Shown here: in pieces, positions 34,124 through 41,497 of the stretch | How the letters are laid out: each line of letters begins with the position of its first letter | How positions within the stretch are numbered: the stretch's first letter is position 1 | Origin: an uncultured Eubacteriales bacterium | GTDB taxonomy: Bacteria > Bacillota > Clostridia > Oscillospirales > Oscillospiraceae | DNA length: 64,000 nucleotides | Reading direction: 5' to 3' | NCBI GenBank assembly: GCA_949283375.1 | Contig: CASDSM010000024.1 | Span: 1-64,000, forward strand | The notes under the pieces: generated by a model | Database searches by the model: none | Told to the model about the DNA's origin: nothing | Seen by the model: the letters and a program-made list of their open reading frames with translations, nothing else | Made by a program: the position numbers and the translations under genes

Positions 34124-35398
34124 ATGCTCACCGGCGTCACATACTGGCTGTGGCTCACCGAGCGGCTGGAGAGCGCGGCGGCCTGGCGGGTCTACCGCCA
34201 CTTTGGCAGTCCGGAGAAGGCCTACTTCTCCGATCCGGGGGAGTATGAGCTGGTGGAGGGCCTCAGCCCGGCTCAGCGCCGCCTGCTCGCGGACAAGGAC
34301 ACCGGCCCGGCCGGGCGCGTCCTCGCGCGCTGCGATGGGCAGGGCATCCGGGTGCTCACCTATGCCGACACCGACTATCCCGAGCGGCTGCGCAATATCG
34401 AGGTGCCGCCGCTCGTGCTCTATCTGCGCGGCCGGATGCTCCGCTTTGACGAGCGGGCGGTGATCGCCTTCGCCGGCACGCGCCGCTGCTCGCCCTACGG
34501 GGCGAAGGTGGCCTTCGACTTTGCCGGGGAGGTCACCCGCGCCGGGGGGATCGTCGCCACCGGCGTGGTGGACGGCTGCGACGCACACGCCGCCTCCGGC
34601 GCGCTGCGCGCGGGCGGACCGGTCTGTCTGGTGACGGCGGGCGGTGTGGATGTGCCCTATCACGACCACGAGCGCGGCCGCGCCCTGCTCGGGGACGCGG
34701 CGGCCGCCGGCTGCGTGCTCAGCGAGTCCCCGCCGGGGACGAAGCACCTCGGCGCGCTCTTCCACCGGCGCAACGCCATCCTCTGCGGCCTCGCCTGCGG
34801 CGTCTTCTGCGTGGAGGCGCCCCGACGCAGCGGGACCCTCTCGGTGGCCGCCATCGCCGCCGCGCAGGGCAAGGAGGTCTTCACCGTCCCGGCCAACCTG
34901 GGCGCGGAGTCCTCCGCCGGGACGAACGAGCTGCTCGGCCGCCGCCTGGCCACCGCCGCCCTCTCCGGACGGGACCTGCTGGCGGACTTCGCCTGGCTGC
35001 TGCCGGAGCAACAGGAGGAGATGCCCGGCCTGCGCTGGAAGACGGTGATCATCCCCGCCCGCAAGGGGAGGGAAAAGACGGGCGAGGCCGCGCCGTCTGC
35101 CCCGCCCGAGCGGGAGCAGGGGGCCTCCTCCGGGCCGGAGGGGACGGAAAAAGGGGTTGACAGCGACCCGGACAGCCGCTATATTGAAATACTAGACGCC
35201 TCCGCCCATCTGACGGAGGAGGAACGCACGCTCCTGCGCGCCCTGCTGCCCGGGGCGGCCAGCACAGAGCGGCTGATCGCTGAGACCGGCCTGGAGGCTG
35301 CGGCGGTGGCCGCCGGGCTGACCATGCTGGCGGTGGGCGGACTGGTGCGTGAGTGCTCCGGCGGCCGCTTCGAGCTGATCCGGGAGGCGCTGACGTGA
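34124..35398 (+). CDS. dprA: DprA/Smf DNA-processing protein, divergent
   Basis: The 424-residue protein has DprA architecture: an N-terminal helical region, a Rossmann-like core (about residues 112-300) and a C-terminal winged helix (about 365-424). It loads RecA on incoming single-stranded DNA. Several usually strict motifs differ: GTRRCSPYG for GSR..S.YG, ATGVVDGCDAHA for SGLA.GID..AH, and GGVDVPYHDHERG for G-D..YP..N. HRRNAILCGLACGVFCVEAPRRSGTLSVAAIAAAQGKEVFTVPANLGAESSAGTNELL is well kept. Position before topA supports the call. The winged-helix region also carries a promoter for topA. Confidence 0.82.
   Translation: MLTGVTYWLWLTERLESAAAWRVYRHFGSPEKAYFSDPGEYELVEGLSPAQRRLLADKDTGPAGRVLARCDGQGIRVLTYADTDYPERLRNIEVPPLVLYLRGRMLRFDERAVIAFAGTRRCSPYGAKVAFDFAGEVTRAGGIVATGVVDGCDAHAASGALRAGGPVCLVTAGGVDVPYHDHERGRALLGDAAAAGCVLSESPPGTKHLGALFHRRNAILCGLACGVFCVEAPRRSGTLSVAAIAAAQGKEVFTVPANLGAESSAGTNELLGRRLATAALSGRDLLADFAWLLPEQQEEMPGLRWKTVIIPARKGREKTGEAAPSAPPEREQGASSGPEGTEKGVDSDPDSRYIEILDASAHLTEEERTLLRALLPGAASTERLIAETGLEAAAVAAGLTMLAVGGLVRECSGGRFELIREALT
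35157..35185 (+). promoter_or_regulatory. Internal promoter in dprA for topA
   Basis: Consensus TTGACA (35157-35162), a 17-base spacer, then TATATT (35180-35185), inside the dprA reading frame and about 255 bases before topA. It would allow topA expression independent of dprA. Confidence 0.65.
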
Positions 35399-35440
35399 GC
35401 AAACCGCCGTTTCACGGTTGATCGGAGGCTTAATTTCAAC

Positions 35441-37834
35441 ATGGCGAAAACCGATTTGGTAATTGTGGAGTCCCCTGCCAAGGCCAAGACCATCGGCAAA
35501 TATCTCGGCCCGGGCTATCAGGTGAAGGCCTCGATGGGGCATATCCGCGACCTCCCCAAGAGCAAGCTGGGGGTGGATATCCCGGCGGGCTTTGTGCCGG
35601 ACTATCAGCCGATCAAGGGCAAGGAGGACGTGATCTCCGACCTGAAGAAGGCCGCCGGCAAGAGCGGCAGGGTCTACCTTGCCACCGACCCCGACCGCGA
35701 GGGGGAGGCGATCTCCTGGCACCTGAAGGAGCTGCTCGGCATCCCGGACGATAAGACCTATCGCGTCACCTTTAATGAGATCACCAAGGGCGTGGTGAAC
35801 GAGGCGATCGCCCACCCGCGCGGCATCGACCAGGACCTGGTGGACGCCCAGCAGGCGCGGCGCATCCTCGACCGCATCGTGGGCTATCAACTCTCCCCCC
35901 TGCTCTGGCGGAAGATCCGCCGGGGCCTCTCCGCCGGGCGCGTGCAGTCGGTGGCCACCCGTCTGGTGGTGGACCGCGAGAACGAGATTCGCGCCTTTGT
36001 GCCGCAGGAGTATTGGTCGCTGGACGTGACGCTGGATCGGATCGCCCCGCGCACCGGTAAGTTCCGCGCCCACTATCACGGAGAGGGGAAGAAAAAACGG
36101 GAGCTCGGCAGCGAGGAGGAGGTCAACGCCATTCTGGAGGATATCCGCCGGGCGCCGTTTATCGTCTCCTCTGTCACCCGGAAGGAGAAGCAGCGCCAGC
36201 CCGCGCCCCCCTTCACCACCTCTACCCTCCAGCAGGAGGCCAGCCGCAAGCTGAATATGACGCCGCGGCGCACCATGGCGGTTGCCCAGCAGCTCTATGA
36301 GGGCGTGGACATCGAGGGGGAGGGCACCGTCGGCCTGATCACCTATATGAGAACGGACTCGTTGCGCCTGTCGGATGAGGCCGTGGCCTCTGCGCGCCAG
36401 TTCATCTCCGCGCGCTATGGCGCGGACTATATTCCGGATGCGCCGCGCGTCTACAAGGCCCGGGCCGGCGCGCAGGACGCGCACGAGGCCATTCGGCCAA
36501 CCAACGTGGCCCTGACGCCGGAGGCGGTGCGCGGCAGCCTCACCTCGGAGCAGCTCCGCCTCTATCGGCTGATCTGGAGCCGCTTCCTCGCCTGCCAGAT
36601 GGCCAACGCCACCTTTGACAGCGTGTCCATCGACGTGCTCTCCGGCACCCATCTCTTCCGCGCGACCCACTCCGCTCTCAAGTTCTCCGGCTTCACCGCC
36701 GTCTACGTTGAGGGCAAGGACGAGGGGGAGGAGGCGATGGGTTCCCCCCTGCCCGACCTGCAGGAGCAGGAGGAGGTCCGCCTCACCGCGGCCGACCCGG
36801 GCCAGCACTTCACCCAGCCCCCTCCCCGCTTCACCGAGGCGGCGCTCATCAAGCTGCTCGAGGAGAAGGGGATCGGCCGCCCCTCCACCTACGCCCCCAC
36901 CGTCTCCACCATTCTGGACCGGTTCTACGTCGTCAAGGAGGGCAAGGCCCTGCGCCCCACCCCCCTCGGCGAGGTGGTCAACGGGCTGATGATGGACAAA
37001 TTCAACGACATCGTCGACCCCGCCTTCACCGCCCGGATGGAGGAGGACCTGGACAAGGTAGAGGAGGGCAGGGAGAACTGGAAAGAGGTGCTCGCCCGCT
37101 TCTACGGGCGGTTTGACGCCGAGCTCCAGCGGGCGGACAGAGAGCTGGGCGATGAGCGCATCAAGGTCCCGGACGAGGAGTCGGAGGAGGTCTGCGACGT
37201 CTGCGGGCGCAAGATGGTGATCAAGTCCGGCCGGTTTGGCCGCTTCCTCGCCTGCCCGGGCTATCCGGAGTGCACCTTTACCAAGCCGCTGGTGATCGAG
37301 ATGCCGGGCAAGTGCCCCAAGTGCGGCAGCCGCATCCTCAAGAAGACCAGCCGCAACGGCTACACCTACTACGGCTGCGAGCGCAACCGCGTCGTCACCG
37401 GCGAGCCGTGCGACTTTATGACCTGGGACGTGCCGGTGAAGGAGAACTGCCCCGTCTGCGGCCAGACCATGTTCAAACGCTCCGGGCGCGGGGCGCGCAA
37501 GCCGTTTTGCATCAACGAGAAGTGCCCCAACTTCCTGCCGGAGGACCAGCGCGGCTATCCGAAGAAGAAGACGGAGACCGCCGGGGATCAGTCCGCCCAG
37601 GAGGGGCAGGAGGCCGCCGCAGGCGCGGAGACGGCATCTGCCGAAAAGAAGCCGGCGGCGAAGAAGACCGCATCCGGCAAGACTGCGGCAAAGAAGACCA
37701 CAGCCGGCAAGACCGCGGCAAAGAAGACTGCGGCGAAGAAGACCGCCGCGGCGAAGAAGCCGGCGGCGAAGAAGACCACCACCCGGAAGACGGCGGCAGG
37801 CAAGACCGCCGCGCCGGAGGGCGGAGAGGAATGA
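35441..37834 (+). CDS. topA: DNA topoisomerase I
   Basis: The 797-residue type IA enzyme relaxes negative supercoils. Visible parts are the Toprim domain ([28 protein letters not shown]), [34 protein letters not shown] and the active-site segment [10 protein letters not shown] (Tyr302). Three C-terminal four-cysteine zinc ribbons start near residues 586, 626 and 671. After about residue 715 comes a Lys/Ala/Thr-rich tail with about ten AAKKT/AGKTA-type repeats, like histone H1, ending APEGGEE. Such tails bind DNA and are better known in actinobacterial TopA. The preceding gene is dprA. Confidence 0.96.
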   Translation: MAKTDLVIVESPAKAKTIGKYLGPGYQVKASMGHIRDLPKSKLGVDIPAGFVPDYQPIKGKEDVISDLKKAAGKSGRVYLATDPDREGEAISWHLKELLGIPDDKTYRVTFNEITKGVVNEAIAHPRGIDQDLVDAQQARRILDRIVGYQLSPLLWRKIRRGLSAGRVQSVATRLVVDRENEIRAFVPQEYWSLDVTLDRIAPRTGKFRAHYHGEGKKKRELGSEEEVNAILEDIRRAPFIVSSVTRKEKQRQPAPPFTTSTLQQEASRKLNMTPRRTMAVAQQLYEGVDIEGEGTVGLITYMRTDSLRLSDEAVASARQFISARYGADYIPDAPRVYKARAGAQDAHEAIRPTNVALTPEAVRGSLTSEQLRLYRLIWSRFLACQMANATFDSVSIDVLSGTHLFRATHSALKFSGFTAVYVEGKDEGEEAMGSPLPDLQEQEEVRLTAADPGQHFTQPPPRFTEAALIKLLEEKGIGRPSTYAPTVSTILDRFYVVKEGKALRPTPLGEVVNGLMMDKFNDIVDPAFTARMEEDLDKVEEGRENWKEVLARFYGRFDAELQRADRELGDERIKVPDEESEEVCDVCGRKMVIKSGRFGRFLACPGYPECTFTKPLVIEMPGKCPKCGSRILKKTSRNGYTYYGCERNRVVTGEPCDFMTWDVPVKENCPVCGQTMFKRSGRGARKPFCINEKCPNFLPEDQRGYPKKKTETAGDQSAQEGQEAAAGAETASAEKKPAAKKTASGKTAAKKTTAGKTAAKKTAAKKTAAAKKPAAKKTTTRKTAAGKTAAPEGGEE

Positions 37835-37848
37835 CAGGAGGGACGGAC

Positions 37849-39153
37849 ATGGAGCAGGTGACGGTGATCGGCGCGGGCCTTGCCGGGTGCGAGGCGGCGT
37901 GGCAGCTCGCCGAACGCGGCGTGCCCGTCGTGCTGTGGGAGATGAAGCCCGCCAGACGGACCCCCGCCCACCAGAGCGACGACTTCGCCGAGTTGGTCTG
38001 CTCCAACTCCCTGCGCGCGGACGCGGTGGAGAACGCCGTCGGACTGCTCAAGGAGGAGATGCGCCGCATCGGCTCGCTCATCCTGCGCTGCGCGGACGCG
38101 CACCGGGTCCCCGCCGGGGGCGCGCTGGCGGTGGACCGCCATGGCTTTTCCCGCGCGGTGACGGAGGCGGTCCGCAATCACCCCAAGATCACGGTGGCGG
38201 AGGGGGAGTGTACCGCCATCCCGGAGGAGGGAGAGGTCCTCATCGCCTCCGGCCCGCTCACGAGCGACGCGCTGGCGGAGGAGATCCGCCGCCGCTTCCC
38301 CGGCCAGGAGGGGCTGCACTTCTTTGACGCGGTCGCCCCGCTGGTGAGCTTTGAGAGCATCGACATGGACCGGGCCTGGTTCGGCTCGCGCTACGGCAAG
38401 GGGAGCGCGGACTATATCAACTGCCCGATGAACCGCGAGGAATACGAGGCCTTCTGGTCCGCTCTCTGCGCGGCAAAGGAGGCCGAGCTGCACGGGTTTG
38501 AGGACAGCGGCGTCTTTGAGGGCTGCATGCCGGTGGAGGTGATGGCCCGGCGCGGGGTGGACACCCTGCGCTACGGCCCGCTCAAGCCGGTCGGCCTCAC
38601 CGACCCCCGCCGCCCGGACGAGCGGCACTATGCTGTCGTCCAGCTGCGCAAGGACAACGCGATGGGGACGGTATACAATATGGTGGGCTTTCAGACCCAC
38701 CTGACCTGGCCGGAGCAGCGGCGGGTGTTCACCATGATCCCCGGCCTGGAGCGGGCGGAGTTCCTCCGCTACGGGGTGATGCACCGCAACACCTACCTCG
38801 ACTCCCCGCGCCTGCTCAACCGCTACTACCAGGTGGCCGCCGAGCCGCGCATCACCTTCGCCGGACAGATGACCGGCGTGGAGGGCTATGTGGAGTCCGC
38901 CGCCTCCGGCCTGCTGGCCGGCATCGAGCTGGCCCGGCGGGTGCGCGGCGAGCAGCCGGTGAATTTCCCCCGCGAGACGGCGGTCGGCGCGCTGGCGGCC
39001 TACGTCAGCGACGGCAGCGTGACGAATTTCCAGCCGATGAACATCAACTTCGGCATCATCCCCCCGCTCGAGCGGCGGGTGCGCGGCAAGCGGAACAAGA
39101 ACGCCGCCCTCGCCCGACGCAGCCTCGAACTGCTCGGGCAGCTTGACTGGTAA
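37849..39153 (+). CDS. trmFO: tRNA (uracil-54-C5)-methyltransferase, folate-dependent
   Basis: The 434-residue flavoprotein makes m5U54 in tRNA using methylenetetrahydrofolate and FAD. The FAD-binding start [31 protein letters not shown], the [13 protein letters not shown] segment with the functional Cys, [15 protein letters not shown], the [14 protein letters not shown] segment and [15 protein letters not shown] are all family features. AGGAGG (37836-37841) seven bases upstream sets the start at 37849. It follows topA by 14 bases, the usual Firmicutes order. Confidence 0.96.
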   Translation: MEQVTVIGAGLAGCEAAWQLAERGVPVVLWEMKPARRTPAHQSDDFAELVCSNSLRADAVENAVGLLKEEMRRIGSLILRCADAHRVPAGGALAVDRHGFSRAVTEAVRNHPKITVAEGECTAIPEEGEVLIASGPLTSDALAEEIRRRFPGQEGLHFFDAVAPLVSFESIDMDRAWFGSRYGKGSADYINCPMNREEYEAFWSALCAAKEAELHGFEDSGVFEGCMPVEVMARRGVDTLRYGPLKPVGLTDPRRPDERHYAVVQLRKDNAMGTVYNMVGFQTHLTWPEQRRVFTMIPGLERAEFLRYGVMHRNTYLDSPRLLNRYYQVAAEPRITFAGQMTGVEGYVESAASGLLAGIELARRVRGEQPVNFPRETAVGALAAYVSDGSVTNFQPMNINFGIIPPLERRVRGKRNKNAALARRSLELLGQLDW

Positions 39154-39255
39154 GTCAGCGTGAGCCGGTGCGAGAGCGATGGTCTACGGTGGCATCCGGC
39201 CGCAGACCGTGGCTGTCCTACCGGAGTAATATAAACGGACAAAGGAGGACAAGAA

Positions 39256-40287
39256 ATGAGAATCATCATCGACGCGATGGGCGGAGACCTCGCGCCCCGG
39301 GAGCCGGTGCGCGGCGCACTCATGGCCCGCAACGAGCACGGCTGTGAGATCACCCTCGTCGGCCAGGAGGCGGCCATCCGCAAGATCCTGGAGCAGGACA
39401 ACATCGGCGCCCTGCCTCCCGGCATCGAGATCGTGGACGCCAGCCAGGTGATCGAGATTTGCGACAACCCCTCCACCGCCTGGCACGACAAGCCGGACTC
39501 CTCCATGACGGTCGGCCTCAAGATGCTCAAGGAGGGGAAGGGGGACGCCTTCATCTCCGCGGGGAGCACGGGCGCCCTGCTCGCCGGCGGCACCCTGATC
39601 GTCCGCCGTATCCCCGGCGTGCGCCGGGCGGCGGTGGCCCCCATCGTCCCCTCCGGGGCGGGGCGCACGGTGCTCATCGACGCCGGGGCCAACAGCGAGT
39701 GCACGGCGGAGTATATGGTCCAGTTCGCGCACATGGGCTCGTTCTACGCCGAGCGGGTGTTGGGCCGGGAGAATCCCCGTGTCGGCCTGCTCAACATCGG
39801 CGCGGAGCCGAGCAAGGGCAACGAGCTGTATAAGCAGGTCTACCAGCAGCTCGAGGAGGCCGGAGCGGCGGGCCAGCTCAACTTCGTCGGCAACGTCGAG
39901 CCGACCACCTTTGCCAAGGAGGACGTCTGCGATGTCCTCGTGGCCGACGGCTTTGTGGGCAATATCCTGCTCAAGGCGATGGAGGGCACCGCGTCCTTTA
40001 TCGTCAAGGGGCTCAAGGACCTCTTTTCCACCAACGCCAAGACCAAGCTGGGCTATCTGATGATCCGCGGGAACATGGGCAGCTTCAAGAAGCTGCTCGA
40101 CAGCCGCGAGACCGGCGGCACCGCCCTGCTCGGCCTGCGCCGGCCCATCTTCAAGGCGCACGGCTCGTCCGACGCCTATGCGATCAGCCACGCGGTGGGC
40201 AAGGCGGTGGAGTTTGTCTCGGCGGATATCACCGGGGCGATTACCGCGCGGATGGCGGACCTGAACGCGGCCGCCGGAGGGAAGTGA
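39256..40287 (+). CDS. plsX: Phosphate acyltransferase PlsX
   Basis: The 343-residue enzyme converts acyl-ACP to acyl-phosphate for phospholipid synthesis. Signatures include MRIIIDAMGGDLAPREPVRGAL, DKPDSSMTVGLKMLKEGKGDAFISAGSTGALLAG, DAGANSECTAEYMVQFA, GLLNIGAEPSKGNELYK and DGFVGNILLKAMEG. AAAGGAGG precedes the ATG. The rnc gene follows ten bases later. The acpP gene that often lies between plsX and rnc is absent here. Confidence 0.96.
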   Translation: MRIIIDAMGGDLAPREPVRGALMARNEHGCEITLVGQEAAIRKILEQDNIGALPPGIEIVDASQVIEICDNPSTAWHDKPDSSMTVGLKMLKEGKGDAFISAGSTGALLAGGTLIVRRIPGVRRAAVAPIVPSGAGRTVLIDAGANSECTAEYMVQFAHMGSFYAERVLGRENPRVGLLNIGAEPSKGNELYKQVYQQLEEAGAAGQLNFVGNVEPTTFAKEDVCDVLVADGFVGNILLKAMEGTASFIVKGLKDLFSTNAKTKLGYLMIRGNMGSFKKLLDSRETGGTALLGLRRPIFKAHGSSDAYAISHAVGKAVEFVSADITGAITARMADLNAAAGGK

Positions 40288-40297
40288 ACGGAGTTTC

Positions 40298-40975
40298 ATG
40301 AAAAGTTTGGAGGAGAAGCTGGGGTACCAGTTTCAGGACAAGTCGCTGCTCGAAAACGCGCTGACACACAGCTCCTACGCCAACGAGCACCACGCCGGGC
40401 GCGCGCAGAGCAACGAACGGCTGGAGTTTTTGGGGGACTCGGTGCTCGGCATGGTGGTGGCGGACTACCTCTACCGCCACTTTCCCGACCTGCCGGAGGG
40501 CGATCTGACCCGGATGCGGGCCAGCCTGGTGTGCGAAAACAGCCTGGTCGTGGTGGCCGGGGTCTGGGACCTCGGGGCCTACCTCAAGCTAGGCAAGGGG
40601 GAGGAGAGCTGCGGCGGACGCGAGCGGCCCTCCATCCGCGCCGACGCGGTAGAGGCGGTGATTGCCGCGGTCTACCTCGACGGGGGTATTGCCCAGGCCC
40701 GCCGGATGATTCAGCGGTTTATCCTGGACAATATGTCCCAGGTGAACCAGGCCGGGCGCGACCACAAGACCGCGCTGCAGGAGCTGGTCCAGCGCAAGAG
40801 CGGTCAGGTGCTCACCTATCACCTGATCGGCCAGTCCGGCCCAGACCACGCCAAGACCTTCCAGATGGAGGTCCGCCTCAACGGCCGGCCTGTGGGGTCC
40901 GGCAGCGGGCGCAGCAAGAAAGACGCCGAGCAGGCCGCCGCCGCCGAGGCGATGCGCCGCCTGACGGAGCGGTAA
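40298..40975 (+). CDS. rnc: Ribonuclease III
   Basis: The 225-residue double-strand-specific endoribonuclease has the catalytic domain (LTHSSYANEH, NERLEFLGDSVLG with the acidic active-site residues, ADAVEAVIAAVYLDGG) and a C-terminal dsRNA-binding domain (DHKTALQELVQRKSGQVLTYHLIGQSGPDHAKTFQMEVRLNGRPVGSGSGRSKKDAEQAAAAEAM). It processes rRNA precursors. A GGAG-like site lies shortly before the ATG, inside the end of plsX. A terminator follows the stop. Confidence 0.96.
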   Translation: MKSLEEKLGYQFQDKSLLENALTHSSYANEHHAGRAQSNERLEFLGDSVLGMVVADYLYRHFPDLPEGDLTRMRASLVCENSLVVVAGVWDLGAYLKLGKGEESCGGRERPSIRADAVEAVIAAVYLDGGIAQARRMIQRFILDNMSQVNQAGRDHKTALQELVQRKSGQVLTYHLIGQSGPDHAKTFQMEVRLNGRPVGSGSGRSKKDAEQAAAAEAMRRLTER

Positions 40976-40979
40976 AACA

Positions 40980-41021
40980 GACGCGCGGAAGCCGCCGAAA
41001 GACGGGTTCCGCGCGTCTTTA
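40980..41021 (+). terminator. Terminator of the plsX-rnc unit
   Basis: GACGCGCGGAA and TTCCGCGCGTC form the stem with an inner loop of about 15 bases, followed by TTTAT. Confidence 0.78.
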
Positions 41022-41131
41022 TATTGAAACGCCGGGAAACGATTCGTAGAGTGCTCAAACTGAGCTGGGAAAGGATGCGTCGGTTGCCTCAGCGGGGCGG
41101 TTATGCTACCCTGAGGGCAAGGAGGTGCGAT

Positions 41132-41497
41132 ATGGACGCGCAAAAACTGGGGGCCTTCATCGCCCGGTGCCGCAGGGAGCGGCAGATGACCCAGGCGGAG
41201 CTGGCCCAAAAACTACAGGTGACCGACAAGGCGGTCAGCCGGTGGGAGCGGGGCGTCGGCTTCCCCGACATCAATACCCTTGAGCCGCTGGCGGACGTCT
41301 TGGGTGTCAGCGTCCTGAAGCTGATGAGACCAGAGAAGCATATCCCGCTGGAGCTGGGTCCGGTGCCAGACGGAGAGAGACGACAAAAGGCGATATGCCA
41401 TCCCGAGAAGGGGCGGCATATCGCCTTTTTACACATGTCAGGCTATAACGTCAAAAACGGGATTCAGGCGGCCTTCCGGCGCTCCAGACGGCGCTGA
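41132..41497 (+). CDS. Small XRE-type HTH regulator, 3' end reads through a terminator
   Basis: The 121-residue frame starts at ATG 41132 after AGGAGGT (41120-41126). Residues 1-65 are a clear XRE helix-turn-helix (LGAFIARCRRERQMTQAELAQKLQVTDKAVSRWERGVGFPDINTLEPLADVLGVSVLKLM). After residue 85 the frame reads through a perfect bidirectional terminator (41385-41430) and into the 3' end of the opposing ATPase gene. The tail is basic and not protein-like. The gene probably lost its original C-terminus and stop, so it may be a remnant or a short DNA-binding protein. A weak promoter (TTGCCT-17-TACCCT) lies at 41084-41112. Confidence 0.65.
   Translation: MDAQKLGAFIARCRRERQMTQAELAQKLQVTDKAVSRWERGVGFPDINTLEPLADVLGVSVLKLMRPEKHIPLELGPVPDGERRQKAICHPEKGRHIAFLHMSGYNVKNGIQAAFRRSRRR
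41385..41430. terminator. Bidirectional terminator between XRE and ATPase genes
   Basis: AAAAGGCGATATGCC (41385-41399) pairs perfectly with GGCATATCGCCTTTT (41415-41429), with A and T tracts on either side. It lies inside the XRE reading frame and 34 bases beyond the ATPase stop on the minus strand. Confidence 0.9.

Noticed and set aside
34124..35398. Reassigning the gene before topA to an unrelated Rossmann protein
   Set aside because: Core motifs are altered, but the RRN and GT-N blocks, winged helix and topA linkage still favour DprA.
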